Of a DNA stretch of 64,000 nucleotides, positions 16,035 to 25,152 are shown in pieces. Position 1 is the first letter of the stretch, and every line of letters begins with the position of its first letter. Origin of the DNA: a bacterium. GTDB taxonomy: Bacteria > Vulcanimicrobiota > Vulcanimicrobiia > Vulcanimicrobiales > Vulcanimicrobiaceae. The translations under genes and the position numbers were made by a program. The notes beneath the pieces were generated by a model. The model was given only the letters and a program-made list of their open reading frames with translations, was not told the DNA's origin and did no database searches. Location of the stretch: positions 1 to 64,000 of the forward strand of contig JAGWSR010000021.1 in assembly GCA_028869385.1 (NCBI GenBank). The letters run 5' to 3'.

Positions 16035-16870
16035 ACTTCTCCCTTTGCACGGCGCGACTGTAAATATGCCGCACCCGACATGCGCCCCCGATTGGGCGCG
16101 ATTACTTCGTCGAGCACGAGTTCGCCGCGCTCCACGTGCGCTCGCACGATCTTCACCATCTCGCCCCCGATCTCGGCGCGCGCTCCGGGCTGCGGCGCGT
16201 ACGCGCGCACCGCATTCACTACGCGCTCCGCGGGCCACCGTAGATCCACGAGCGTATCGTCTTTCGCGATCGGCCTCGTGATGCTGGGCTCGCCGATTTG
16301 CGGATGGTGCGCGAGCGCGCCGACGCGCGCGAGTTCCAGCGCGCGTCCGAGCAATTCGGCGCCGAATTCCGCGAGGCGATCGTGCAACTCGCCGTAGCGT
16401 TCGTCGGGTTCGATCGCCACGCGCTCTTGTAACACGAGGTCGCCCGTGTCCATGCCCGCGTCCATCAGCATGATGCTCACGCCGGTCTCGCGGTCGCCCG
16501 CGAGCAGCGCGCTCTGAATCGGCGTCGCGCCGCGATAGCGCGGCAGCAGCGAGGGATGCACGTTGAGCGCGCCCGCCCGCGGGAGATCGAGCAGCGTTTG
16601 CGGCAGAATCTTTCCGTACGACGCGAGCGCGAAGATATCGAACGGACCGCTCGCCGCGATCTCCTGCGCGAATGGTTTGAGGCGCAGCGGTTCGTACACG
16701 CGCAGCCCCAGTTCGAGCGCGGCGGCCTTCACCGGCGTCGGCGTGAGGCGCTGCCCGCGTCCGGCCGGACGATCGGGCTGCGTGACGACGCCGACGATTT
16801 CGCATGCGGCTGCGACGACGCGCAGGCTCGGAACGGCGAAAGCGCTCGTTCCGAAAAAGAGGGCGCGCAA
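16031..16870 (-). CDS. fmt: Methionyl-tRNA formyltransferase
   Basis: 279 residues, slightly shorter than the usual 310. It formylates initiator Met-tRNA using 10-formyl-THF. Family motifs are FFGTSAFAVPSL, VVTQPDRPAGRGQRLTPTPV, the formyl-transfer core LNVHPSLLPRYRGATPIQ with catalytic Asn/His, and MDAGMDTGD. The C-terminal OB-type domain is short. It is four bases downstream of def in the def-fmt-rsmB operon. Confidence 0.95.
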   Translation of the reverse strand: MRALFFGTSAFAVPSLRVVAAACEIVGVVTQPDRPAGRGQRLTPTPVKAAALELGLRVYEPLRLKPFAQEIAASGPFDIFALASYGKILPQTLLDLPRAGALNVHPSLLPRYRGATPIQSALLAGDRETGVSIMLMDAGMDTGDLVLQERVAIEPDERYGELHDRLAEFGAELLGRALELARVGALAHHPQIGEPSITRPIAKDDTLVDLRWPAERVVNAVRAYAPQPGARAEIGGEMVKIVRAHVERGELVLDEVIAPNRGRMSGAAYLQSRRAKGEV

Positions 16871-16874
16871 CGGA

Positions 16875-17399
16875 TCAGTACGCTTGCGCTTGCGCGGCGT
16901 CGGCGATCGCTTGTTCTTCTTCGGTCTCCGCCTTGCGGAGATTCTGCGCGCGGTCGATGTAGAGCACGCCGTTGAGGTGGTCGATTTCGTGCTGCAGGCA
17001 CTGCGCGAAGAGGCCGCGTCCCTCGAGACGAATCTTCTGCCCGTTCCGGTCGAGACCGCTCACGGCGACGTGATTGAAACGCGCGATCTCGCCGACGTAC
17101 CCCGGCACCGAGAGACAGCCCTCGGTCATCTCGATCTCTTCTTCGGCGAGCTCGATCTTCGGATTGATGACGACGGCCGGCTCGGTCTCGTCGTCCTGAA
17201 TGTCCATCACGAAGAACCGTTTGGAGACGTTGACCTGCGGCGCGGCGAGGCCGACGCCCGGCGCGGCGTACATCGTCTCGAACATGTCGTCGATGAGCTG
17301 CTGGAATAGCGGGTCGGAAATCTCTTTCGGATCGACCTTCTTCGCCACTTTTCGCAACGTCGGATGGCCGTCCTGAATGATCTCTCGGATGTAGGGCAT
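16875..17399 (-). CDS. def: Peptide deformylase
   Basis: 174 residues. It removes the N-formyl group from new proteins. All three metal/active-site motifs are present: GVGLAAPQV, EGCLSVPGY and HEIDHLNG. ATG 17399 (MPYIREIIQDG) is the family-consistent start. It is the first gene of a minus-strand run reaching the deacetylase-like gene at 10.8 kb. TAGAAT (around 17408-17413 on the minus strand) lies so close to the ATG that the mRNA could be almost leaderless, but no good -35 box accompanies it. Confidence 0.95.
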   Translation of the reverse strand: MPYIREIIQDGHPTLRKVAKKVDPKEISDPLFQQLIDDMFETMYAAPGVGLAAPQVNVSKRFFVMDIQDDETEPAVVINPKIELAEEEIEMTEGCLSVPGYVGEIARFNHVAVSGLDRNGQKIRLEGRGLFAQCLQHEIDHLNGVLYIDRAQNLRKAETEEEQAIADAAQAQAY

Positions 17400-17433
17400 G
17401 GCCCTGTATTCTACACCACGAAGCGCTTGCCTC

Positions 17434-17997
17434 ATGCTCGCCTTGGTCGCAGCCCTCAAGCCGCTCCCGGCACTCGCGCTCGCCCTCCTGGCCTGGCGCG
17501 GCGAGGCGCCGCGACTGCTCGCGGTGGGGCTCGTCTTTGCGGCGCTCGGTGACGCGCTGCTCCTGGGCCGCGGCGATACGTGGTTTCTCGCCGGGATGCT
17601 CGCCTTCGCGGCGATGCATCTTTGCTACATCGCCGCGTTCGCCCGCGCCGGGCACCCCTTACCGTGGAAGGCGAAGGGGTTCGTCGGCGCCTACGTCGCG
17701 GCGCTCGTCGGGAATCTCGTGCTCCTCGTGCCCCACGCGGGGCCGATGCGCCTACCCCTCGTCGTCTATAGCGCGCTGCTCGTCGCGATGGCGAGTATGT
17801 CGCTGCGCGTCGGATTGCTCGCGGGAATCGGCGGCGCGCTCTTCATGGCGAGCGACACGCTGCTCGCGTTCGCCAAGTTCGCGCCGGCGTTTCCGCTCGC
17901 ACCGTCGCTCGCGCAAGCGCTCGTGCTCGTCACGTACTACGCCGCGCAACTCCTGATCGTCACCGGGATGCTCCGCGCGAAGCCTACTGCGTCGTAA
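17434..17997 (+). CDS. YhhN-family (lysoplasmalogenase-like) membrane protein
   Basis: About 187 residues with seven to eight predicted membrane helices and the YhhN/TMEM86 pattern: KPLPALALALLAW, GLVFAALGDALLLG, FLAGMLAFAAMHLCYIAAF and the C-terminal YYAAQLLIVTGML. Related proteins hydrolyse the vinyl-ether bond of lysoplasmalogens, with conserved acidic residues as in GD and SD(TLLA), both seen here. ATG 17434 is preferred; ATG 17398 would overlap the def start on the opposite strand. The 3' end overlaps the convergent lipoprotein gene by 14 bases. Confidence 0.8.
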   Translation: MLALVAALKPLPALALALLAWRGEAPRLLAVGLVFAALGDALLLGRGDTWFLAGMLAFAAMHLCYIAAFARAGHPLPWKAKGFVGAYVAALVGNLVLLVPHAGPMRLPLVVYSALLVAMASMSLRVGLLAGIGGALFMASDTLLAFAKFAPAFPLAPSLAQALVLVTYYAAQLLIVTGMLRAKPTAS

Positions 17998-18457
17998 AGG
18001 TCGCGCCGGGAATCGTGAACGGGGTGCAGTTCGAACTCGGCAGGTTGATGCCGATCGCGGTCACCTGCGTGCCCGCGGCGAACGGCGCAATCAACTGCAC
18101 CTGCTCGTAGGTCGGATTCGCGAAGCTCGGGGTCTGCGAGCCGGACGGCAATTGGCTCGCCGCGATCTGCGCGAGCGTGTAGTAGGTCTGCGACGAGAGG
18201 TTGGGACCGGCGAGCGCAAGGTTGTAGGTGTTGTTCGCGAGCGGCGTCGAGACGGCGACGACGATCTGCGCGAGATTGTCGGGCACGGCCGTCGCACCGG
18301 GCGCGGGATAGACGAGCGCGGCGGTCAGCGAGGTCGGTAGACACGTCGGCCCCGGCGTCGGAGCGGTCACGCTCGAACCGCCGCCGCCGCCGCACGCGGC
18401 GAAGGCGAGCAGGGCGCCGAGCGCGACGATGCTTCCGAGAATCGTTCGTTGCTTCAT
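17984..18457 (-). CDS. Secreted lipoprotein of unknown function
   Basis: 157 residues. A lipoprotein signal with lipobox AFAAC (Cys about 22) and a Gly/Ser/Thr/Pro linker is followed by an Ig-like beta domain (about 40-157; LVYPAPGATAVPDNLAQIVV resembles bacterial Ig-like/SbsA-type repeats). No catalytic motif. Four bases lie between its start and the hslU stop, so it may be cotranscribed behind hslVU. Confidence 0.7.
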   Translation of the reverse strand: MKQRTILGSIVALGALLAFAACGGGGGSSVTAPTPGPTCLPTSLTAALVYPAPGATAVPDNLAQIVVAVSTPLANNTYNLALAGPNLSSQTYYTLAQIAASQLPSGSQTPSFANPTYEQVQLIAPFAAGTQVTAIGINLPSSNCTPFTIPGATFTTQ

Positions 18458-18461
18458 CACG

Positions 18462-19904
18462 TTACAGAATGTACCCCGAGAGGTCCGCGTTTTCAACGAT
18501 GTCGGCCAACCGCTCGCGCACGTAGGCCGCATCCACCGTCACCGACCCGCTCGTCTCCGGCGCCGCGAAGCTCGCGTCGTCGAGCACGCGCTCGAGCACG
18601 GTGTGCAGGCGGCGCGCGCCGATGTTCTCGGCCTGCTCGTTGACCTGCATGGCGAATCGCGCGATCTGCTCGATCGCATCGGGCGTGAAGTCGAGCATCA
18701 TGCCCTCGGTCGCGAGCAGCGCCCGGTACTGCTCGATCAGCGCGTTCTTCGGCTGCGTGAGGATCGTCTTGAAATCCTCGGCGGTGAGCGAGTCGAGCTC
18801 CACGCGAATCGGAAAGCGCCCCTGCAGTTCGGGGATGAGATCCGAAGGCTTGCTCACGTGGAAGGCGCCCGCCGCGATGAAGAGCACGTGGTCGGTCTTC
18901 ACCGGGCCGTACTTGGTGTTGACCGTCGAGCCTTCGACGATGGGCAGAATGTCGCGCTGCACGCCCTCGCGCGAGACATCGGGGCCGCGCGCGCCTTCGC
19001 GTCCGGCGACTTTGTCGATCTCGTCGATGAAGATGATGCCGTCTTCGCTCGCGCGGCGAATCGCCTCGCGCTTGACCGCATCCATGTCGATGAGCTTGCT
19101 GGCCTCTTCCTGCGCGAAGATGCGTCGCGCCTCGGCGACGGTGACACGCTTCTTCGTGCGGCGCTTGGGAACGAGCCCGCCGAGCATCTCGCCGAGATCG
19201 CCGCCACCCATGCCGCCCTGGTCCATGCCGCCCCCGATCATGCCGATCGGCAGCGTCGGCTGCTCTTCGACGTCGATCTCGATCAAGCGCACGTCGTAGA
19301 AGCCGCGCTCGATCTCCGCGCGCGTCTGCTCGCGGATGCGTTGCGCGTCGCTCGGCGGCGCGGGCGGCGGTTGCGGCGTCGGTTGCGGCTGCTGCGGAAA
19401 CGTGTTGCCGAAGATCGAGCCGAGCGTCGCGGCGAAGGGATTGTTCTGGCCTTGCGGCTGACGCGGTGCGGTCTCGGGATGCAGCACGTCGATCACGCGC
19501 TCCACCGCCTGTTTCTCGGCGAGCTCCGCCACCTCGGCGCGCCGTTCGTCGGTGAGCATGCGCACGGCAGCTTCGACGAGATCGCGCACCATGGACTCGA
19601 CGTCGCGCCCGACATAGCCGACCTCGGTGTACTTGGTCGCTTCGACTTTCACGAATGGCGCGCCGACGAGCCCCGCGAGTCGACGCGCGATCTCGGTCTT
19701 GCCGACGCCGGTCGGCCCGATCATCAAGATATTCTTCGGCGTGATCTCGTGGCGCAGGTCGCCCGGCACGCGCGCGCGGCGATAGCGATTGCGCAGTGCG
19801 ACGGCGACGGCGCGTTTGGCCTTCGCCTGCCCGACGATGAAGGCGTCGAGTTCGGCGACGATCTGTCGCGGCGTCAGCGCGGAATCGGTAGCGGTCGCGT
19901 TCAC
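18462..19904 (-). CDS. hslU: ATP-dependent protease ATPase subunit HslU (ClpY)
   Basis: 480 residues. AAA+ unfoldase that feeds proteins to HslV. Walker A is [17 protein letters not shown], Walker B is [10 protein letters not shown], and the pore loop region [14 protein letters not shown] is intact. The C-terminal ...DLSGYIL tail that docks into HslV is present. The I-domain (about 130-240) carries a Pro/Gln-rich insertion ([14 protein letters not shown]). The start overlaps the hslV stop by four bases. Confidence 0.97.
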   Translation of the reverse strand: MNATATDSALTPRQIVAELDAFIVGQAKAKRAVAVALRNRYRRARVPGDLRHEITPKNILMIGPTGVGKTEIARRLAGLVGAPFVKVEATKYTEVGYVGRDVESMVRDLVEAAVRMLTDERRAEVAELAEKQAVERVIDVLHPETAPRQPQGQNNPFAATLGSIFGNTFPQQPQPTPQPPPAPPSDAQRIREQTRAEIERGFYDVRLIEIDVEEQPTLPIGMIGGGMDQGGMGGGDLGEMLGGLVPKRRTKKRVTVAEARRIFAQEEASKLIDMDAVKREAIRRASEDGIIFIDEIDKVAGREGARGPDVSREGVQRDILPIVEGSTVNTKYGPVKTDHVLFIAAGAFHVSKPSDLIPELQGRFPIRVELDSLTAEDFKTILTQPKNALIEQYRALLATEGMMLDFTPDAIEQIARFAMQVNEQAENIGARRLHTVLERVLDDASFAAPETSGSVTVDAAYVRERLADIVENADLSGYIL

Positions 19905-20431
19905 GAAAGCGTCTCCACGGTGATGTCGTCGTTGGTGTAGATACAGATCTCGCCCGCGATTTCGAGCGCCTTGCGCGCGATCTCGTCGGAAGCGAGCGTG
20001 GTGTTGCGCACGAGCGCGGCCGCGGCGGCCTGCGCGTAGGGGCCGCCGCTGCCGATCGCCGCGATGCCTTCGTCGGGCTCGATCACGTCGCCCGTTCCCG
20101 AGAGCACGAAGAGATGCTCCGGCGTTCCCACGATCAGCAGCGCCTCGAGGCGCCGCAGCGCACGATCCTGGCGCCAGTCCTTGGCGAGCTCGACCGCGGC
20201 GCGCGTGACGTCTTTGAACTCGTTGAACTTCTTCTCGAACTTCTCGAGCAGCGTGATGCCGTCGGCCGCCGATCCGGCGAAGCCCGCGAGCACCTTGCCG
20301 CCCGCGATCTTGCGAACCTTGCGCGCGCTGTGTTTGACGATCGTTTTGTCGAGCGTCACCTGGCCGTCGCCCGCGATAGCAAGCATGCCATCGCGACGCA
20401 CGGCGAGAATGGTCGTGGAGCGGATCTTCAT
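19901..20431 (-). CDS. hslV: ATP-dependent protease peptidase subunit HslV (ClpQ)
   Basis: 176 residues. Proteasome-beta-like threonine peptidase. The catalytic Thr follows a five-residue leader ([15 protein letters not shown]), with the conserved [13 protein letters not shown] and [14 protein letters not shown]. It forms the HslVU complex with the next gene. Only 39 bases separate it from the divergent SIMPL gene. Confidence 0.97.
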   Translation of the reverse strand: MKIRSTTILAVRRDGMLAIAGDGQVTLDKTIVKHSARKVRKIAGGKVLAGFAGSAADGITLLEKFEKKFNEFKDVTRAAVELAKDWRQDRALRRLEALLIVGTPEHLFVLSGTGDVIEPDEGIAAIGSGGPYAQAAAAALVRNTTLASDEIARKALEIAGEICIYTNDDITVETLS

Positions 20432-20470
20432 ATCGTCACATTTCTACCCCGTTGCGGGATACGAGGTTTC

Positions 20471-21184
20471 ATGCGACCGATTTCATCCATGCTTGCGCTC
20501 TGCGCCGCGCTCGCGCTCCCCGCGAGCGCCCTCGCCCAGGGCATCCCCGTACGCTCGGGCATCGCGCCCCCCTCGACCCCGGCTCGCGGCATCACCGTCA
20601 CCGGATCGGCCACCACCAACATCCCGGCGACCAAGGTGCAGATCATGCTGATGTTCTCGACGCGCAATGGGGCGCTCACCCTCAACGCGATGGCCCTCCA
20701 GCCGGTCATCGACGCGCTCGTCGCATCGGGCGTACCCCGCGACGCCGTGCAGTTGCCGCTCTCGCTCGGCAGCCCGGCCAACGTGAACAACGTCACCATC
20801 ACGGGCACGGTCGAGCACCCCACCGCCGCCATGGTGCGCGACGGCATCCAGCGCGTCGGCGCGGCGATCGCAACGCTGAACAACACCGTGCTGAGCTCGG
20901 CCAACGTGCGCGCGATCGCCGAGAACTGCTCGGCGGGACAAGACGCGGCGCATGCGCGCGCGATCGCCGACGCTCGCGCGAAAGCCACGTCCATCGCCGC
21001 GCAGCTCGGCGTGAAGCTCGGGCCGGTTATCGCGGTCAACGCCTTCGACCCGCCGCTCCAGAACGGCGCGTGCGTGTGGCAGTATTACGTGGGCGCCAAT
21101 ATGCCGAATGCGCCGACCGGGGCGCAAGAGTTCGTGAGCGTACCGGTGCTCTCCAACGTGCAGATCACGTTCGGAATCAAATAG
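20471..21184 (+). CDS. Secreted SIMPL (DUF541) domain protein
   Basis: 237 residues. A signal peptide (about 1-22, ending ASALAQG) is followed by a SIMPL domain starting GITVTGSATTNIPATKVQIM and including ARAKATSIAAQLGVKLGPVI, the usual helical signature. Bacterial SIMPL proteins are periplasmic or surface proteins of uncertain role, some linked to oxidative stress. It lies opposite in direction to hslV and trmFO; the 3' end overlaps trmFO by eight bases. Confidence 0.85.
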   Translation: MRPISSMLALCAALALPASALAQGIPVRSGIAPPSTPARGITVTGSATTNIPATKVQIMLMFSTRNGALTLNAMALQPVIDALVASGVPRDAVQLPLSLGSPANVNNVTITGTVEHPTAAMVRDGIQRVGAAIATLNNTVLSSANVRAIAENCSAGQDAAHARAIADARAKATSIAAQLGVKLGPVIAVNAFDPPLQNGACVWQYYVGANMPNAPTGAQEFVSVPVLSNVQITFGIK

Positions 21185-22667
21185 CGGCGGGAACGCTCGG
21201 CGCGACCGCGGCGGCATACGCCGCGAGCGCGTCGAGCGCACGCTGGGCGAGCGCTCCGCGCCGCGCCTTCTTATCGCGAATCTCGCGCTCGAGCGGCGGA
21301 AACGGCGCCCACGTCACGTTCGCCGGCTGAAAGTCGTGCGTCTCGGTATTCTGCAGGTGCGCGACGACCGCGCCGAGCGCGGTCACACGCGGCACGGCGA
21401 CCGGCGATAACGCGAGGATCTGCCGCGCCGCGTGAATGCCCGCCATCATGCCGCACGCGGCGGCTTCGACGTAGCCCTCGGCGCCGGTGATCTGCCCCGC
21501 GAAATAGAGCGCATCGTGCCCCCGCAGGCGCAGCGACGCATCGAGCAGCCGCGGCGAATCGATGAACGTATTGCGGTGCATGACGCCCAGGCGCAGCCAC
21601 TCGGCGTTCGCGAGGCCCGGAAACTTTCCGAAGGCGAGCTTCTGTGACGGCCACGACAAGCGCGTTTGAAAGCCGACGAGGTTGAACGCGCTGCCTTCGG
21701 CGTTCTCTTTACGCAGTTGCACGACCGCATGCGGTGTCTTGCCCGTGCGCGGATCGCGCAGCCCGACCGGTTTGAGCGGCCCGAAGCGCAGCACGTCGTC
21801 GCCGCGATCGGCCATCTCCTCGATCGGCAGACAGCCTTCGAAATACTTCACGGCGCCCGCGTCCATCTCGAACTCTTTCGGCTGATGACGCTCGAGCGTG
21901 CGCAGATCGTGCAGCAGTTCTTGATACTGCTCGCGGTCGAGCGGAATGTTGAGATAGTCGTCGCCCTCGCCCTTGTCATAGCGAGACTTCCGGTACATCT
22001 GCGACTCATCGATCGAATCCGCCGCCACGATCGGCGAAGCCGCATCGTAATAATGCAAACGCCCCTTCGACAAGCTCAGGGTGACACCACCAGACGCCGC
22101 ACCCGCACCACCCGTGTCATGCTTAGCCGCACCCGTGTCATGCGGAGCTACGCCTGTGTCATGCGGAGCTACGTCTGTGTCATGCGGAGCTACGTGTGTG
22201 TCATCCTGAGCTTGTCGAAGGAGGGCATCGATCTCTGCGGCGAGCGCGTCGCCCGGAAGAGGGCCGCAGGCGACGATGACCGGACGGTCGCGCGGAATCG
22301 TGGTCACCTCTTCGCGGTGCACGGTGATGAGCGGATGCTCGAGGATGCGTCGTTCGACCGCGGCGGCAAAGAGATCGCGATCGACGGCGAGCGCGCCGCC
22401 CGCGGGCACCGCCGCTTCGCGTGCGGAGACGATGATCGCCGAGTCCAAGCGCGCAAGCTCTTCTTTGAGCAGCCCGACGGCATTCTCCAGCGCGGCGCCG
22501 CGCAGCGAATTACTGCAGACCAGTTCCGCGAGACGATCGGTCACGTGCGCCGGCCCGCGACGCAGCGGACGCATCTCGTAGAGATCGACGGGCACGCCGC
22601 GCTGCGCGGCCTGCCACGCAGCCTCGCACCCCGCAAGCCCGCCACCAATCACCATAAGGCGCTGCAT
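21177..22667 (-). CDS. trmFO: Methylenetetrahydrofolate-tRNA-(uracil-54-C5)-methyltransferase TrmFO
   Basis: About 496 residues against about 440 in the family. FAD/folate enzyme that makes m5U54 in tRNA. The FAD-binding start MVIGGGLAGCEAAW, the VCSNSLRG signature with the catalytic Cys region, KYFEGCLPIEEMA, GFQTRLSWPSQK and the C-terminal GQITGAEGYVEAAACGMMAG are present. An insertion of about 53 residues (nt 22063-22222; VAPHDTDVAPHDTGVAPHDT and LSLSKG) is translated from repeat DNA between the first FAD half and the YYDAASPIV motif. The start is the ATG after GAGGATGAGT. Confidence 0.93.
   Translation of the reverse strand: MQRLMVIGGGLAGCEAAWQAAQRGVPVDLYEMRPLRRGPAHVTDRLAELVCSNSLRGAALENAVGLLKEELARLDSAIIVSAREAAVPAGGALAVDRDLFAAAVERRILEHPLITVHREEVTTIPRDRPVIVACGPLPGDALAAEIDALLRQAQDDTHVAPHDTDVAPHDTGVAPHDTGAAKHDTGGAGAASGGVTLSLSKGRLHYYDAASPIVAADSIDESQMYRKSRYDKGEGDDYLNIPLDREQYQELLHDLRTLERHQPKEFEMDAGAVKYFEGCLPIEEMADRGDDVLRFGPLKPVGLRDPRTGKTPHAVVQLRKENAEGSAFNLVGFQTRLSWPSQKLAFGKFPGLANAEWLRLGVMHRNTFIDSPRLLDASLRLRGHDALYFAGQITGAEGYVEAAACGMMAGIHAARQILALSPVAVPRVTALGAVVAHLQNTETHDFQPANVTWAPFPPLEREIRDKKARRGALAQRALDALAAYAAAVAPSVPAAI
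22063..22222. repeat. In-frame repeat block inside trmFO: two inverted REP-like units around 21-bp repeats
   Basis: The left end (22063-22088) reads CCCTTCGACAAGCTCAGGG and the right end (22200-22222) reads TCATCCTGAGCTTGTCGAAG, its inverse. Between them lie four to five 21-bp units with core TGTGTCATGCGGAGCTACG. The block adds about 53 codons without disrupting the frame. Confidence 0.85.
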
Positions 22668-22691
22668 ACTCATCCTCAACTATTTCGAAGC

Positions 22692-22962
22692 AGCCGCACG
22701 ACGCGGCTGAAGGTTCGGAGCGCACGATGCGCGCCCGGCCGAAGGCCGGCCGAACCGTAGCCGCACGGATGCGGCTGAAGGTTCGGAGCGCACGATGCGC
22801 GCCCGGCCAAAGGCCGGCCGAACCGTAGCCGCACGGATGCGGCTGAAGGTTCGGAGCGCACGATGCGCGCCCGGCCGAAGGCCGGCCGAACCGTAGCCGC
22901 ACGGATGCGGCTGAAGGTTCGGAGCGAACGATGCGCGCCCGGCCGAAGGCCGGCCGAACCGT
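22692..22962. repeat. Four tandem 68-bp palindromic repeats between topA and trmFO
   Basis: Copies begin at 22692 (67 bp), 22759, 22827 and 22895 and are nearly identical. Each contains three nested inverted repeats: AGCCGCA/TGCGGCT, GCGCA/TGCGC and GGTTCGG/CCGAACC, the last enclosing GGCCGAAGGCC. An extra CCCGGCCGAACCGTC follows the last copy. The array fills almost the whole 309-bp gap, and no gene is seen in it. There are no spacers of the CRISPR kind. Confidence 0.9.
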
Positions 22963-22976
22963 CCCGGCCGAACCGT

Positions 22977-25145
22977 CTATACTTCCGCGAGTTCGCGGTC
23001 GTCGGTCGGATCCTCACCGCTCGCCTTCGGCGCGAGCGACGAGACGTCGTGCTCTTTATCCGCCGCGCACTCGAGCAGCACGACTCCGCCGCGACGATTC
23101 TTCGCGACCACGTGGCTGCCGCAGGTCGGACACGGCTCGGGGATCACGCGATCCCACGAGACGAAGTCGCATTTCGGATAGTTGGCGCAGCCGTAGAACG
23201 TACGTCCCTTCTTCGACCGGCGTTCGACGACTATGCCGCCGTCCTTGGGACACTTCGCGCCCGTGTCTTTCACGATCGGCTTCGTCGTCTTGCACTCCGG
23301 ATATCCCGTGCACGAGATGAACTTGCCGAAACGACCGGTCTTGATGACCATCGGGCGCGAGCAGTTCGGGCAGATCTCGTCGGTCGGCTCGTCTTTGATC
23401 TCGATGCGCGGCAGCTTCTTCTCCGCCTCGTCGAGCTCGGTCTGGAACGGCCCGTAGAAATCGCGAAGGATCGCGACCCAGTCCTGATGACCCTCCGCGA
23501 CCTTATCGAGCGAGCCCTCCATCGCGGCCGTGAATTTCAGATCGACGATGTCTTTGAAATGCTCGGCGAGCAAGTCGTTGACGGCGATGCCGATGTCGGT
23601 GGGCTTGAAGCGCCGATCCTCTTGCGTCACGTAGCCGCGCGCCTGGATCGTATCCACGATCGTCGAGTAGGTCGAGGGGCGGCCGATGCCGTTCTCTTCG
23701 AGCGCTTTGACGAGCGTCGCTTCGGTATAGCGCGGGGGCGGCTCGGTGAAGTGCTGCTTTGCGTCGAGCTTGGAGCAGTCGAGCGCGTCGCCTTCGTGCA
23801 GTTCGGGGAGTCGCACGCGCCCTTTGCCCTTTGCGCTGCCGGTTGCCGCATCGCTTTTCTCGGCCGCCGCATCCTCGTCGCGACCTTCTTCATATACGCG
23901 GGTGAAGCCGAGAAACTTGACGACGCTGCCGGTCGAGCGGAACGTGTACTCGCCCGCCACGATGTCGACCGCGGTCTGGTCGAAGACCGCCGCAGCCATC
24001 TGCGAGGCGACGAAGCGCTCCCAGATGAGTGTGTAGAGGCGCAGTTCGTCGCGCTTGAGGATGTGCGCCACGCTCTCCGGCGTGCGCGTCACGCTCGTCG
24101 GACGAATCGCTTCGTGCGCGTCTTGGGCGCCTTCGCGCACCTTGTGCGCGCGGCCGCCGTGGAACGCCTCGCCGTACGCCCCGAGGATGTACTCGCGAGC
24201 GGCGTCGCGGGCCGAGTCGCTGATGCGCGTCGAGTCGGTACGCATGTAGGTGATGAGACCCTGCGTTCCCTCGCTGCCGCCGAGATCCACGCCTTCGTAG
24301 AGCCCCTGGGCGATCTGCATCGTGCGGCGCACGCGCAGGCGCAGCTTGCGCGACGCCTCTTGTTGGAGCGTCGAGGTCGTGAACGGCGCGGGCGCGTTGC
24401 GGCGCACCTCGCGATGCTTGACGGCGCCGACCGTGAAGCGCGCGCCTTCGAGCGCGGCGAGCACTTCGTCGGCTTCGGCCTTCTTCGTGATCTCGAACTT
24501 CTCGCCGCGGCGCGCGACGAGGTCGGCCGGAAAGACGATCGCCGGATCGCGATCGGTCGCGAGCGACGCGGTGAGGCTCCAATATTCGCGCGGAACGAAG
24601 GCGCCGATCTCGCGCTCCCGATCCACGATCAAGCGAACGGCGACCGATTGGACGCGGCCCGCGGAGAGACCGCCGCGCACCTTGGCCCAGAGCAACGGCG
24701 AGATCTTGTAGCCGACCAGGCGATCGAGGATGCGGCGCGCCTGCTGCGCGTTCACGCGATCCATGTCGATGCGATGCGGCTCCTTGAGAGCGGCCAGCGC
24801 CGCGTCTTTGGTGATCTCATGGAGTTCGATGCGCTTGGGATCCGGGAGCTTCAGCAACTCGGCTAGATGCCACGCGATCGCTTCGCCTTCGCGATCGGGG
24901 TCGGTCGCGAGGAATACGTCGCTCGCGCTTTTGACTGCGCTTTTCAGCTCCTTGATCACGTCGCCTTTGCCTTTGATCGTCAGATACTTCGGCGCGAAGT
25001 CGTGCTCGACGTCCACCCCGAGCGTACTCTTGGGAAGATCGCGCACGTGACCGACCGACGCTTTGACCACGTAGCGCGGCGGGAGAAACTTCTTGATCGT
25101 GCGCGCCTTGGTCGGCGACTCGACGATGATCAGGGGCTTTTTCAC
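22977..25145 (-). CDS. topA: DNA topoisomerase I
   Basis: 722 residues, type IA topoisomerase relaxing negative supercoils. The Toprim domain starts KKPLIIVESPTKARTIKKFL with acidic DPDREGEA. The active-site Tyr is in QGLITYMRTDSTRIS. Three C-terminal zinc ribbons (about 575-700) each carry CxxC pairs (CPNCSRPM..., CPKDGGIV... in variant form, CPTCGSHV...). The family-consistent start is GTG 25145. A TATACT box ends seven bases before this GTG, suggesting a leaderless mRNA. topA is divergent from a histone H1-like gene and followed by the 68-bp repeats and trmFO. Confidence 0.96.
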   Translation of the reverse strand: MKKPLIIVESPTKARTIKKFLPPRYVVKASVGHVRDLPKSTLGVDVEHDFAPKYLTIKGKGDVIKELKSAVKSASDVFLATDPDREGEAIAWHLAELLKLPDPKRIELHEITKDAALAALKEPHRIDMDRVNAQQARRILDRLVGYKISPLLWAKVRGGLSAGRVQSVAVRLIVDREREIGAFVPREYWSLTASLATDRDPAIVFPADLVARRGEKFEITKKAEADEVLAALEGARFTVGAVKHREVRRNAPAPFTTSTLQQEASRKLRLRVRRTMQIAQGLYEGVDLGGSEGTQGLITYMRTDSTRISDSARDAAREYILGAYGEAFHGGRAHKVREGAQDAHEAIRPTSVTRTPESVAHILKRDELRLYTLIWERFVASQMAAAVFDQTAVDIVAGEYTFRSTGSVVKFLGFTRVYEEGRDEDAAAEKSDAATGSAKGKGRVRLPELHEGDALDCSKLDAKQHFTEPPPRYTEATLVKALEENGIGRPSTYSTIVDTIQARGYVTQEDRRFKPTDIGIAVNDLLAEHFKDIVDLKFTAAMEGSLDKVAEGHQDWVAILRDFYGPFQTELDEAEKKLPRIEIKDEPTDEICPNCSRPMVIKTGRFGKFISCTGYPECKTTKPIVKDTGAKCPKDGGIVVERRSKKGRTFYGCANYPKCDFVSWDRVIPEPCPTCGSHVVAKNRRGGVVLLECAADKEHDVSSLAPKASGEDPTDDRELAEV

Positions 25146-25152
25146 GGGGCTA

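Noticed and set aside
14703-16805. 700-codon frame suggesting an rsmB fusion protein
   Set aside because: The N-terminal 257 codons are an out-of-frame reading of fmt. The ATG at 16034 with AGGGAGAAG and overlap with the fmt stop gives a normal RsmB.
22692-22962. Possible CRISPR array
   Set aside because: The copies are directly adjacent 68-bp units without unique spacers, and no cas genes are in the window.
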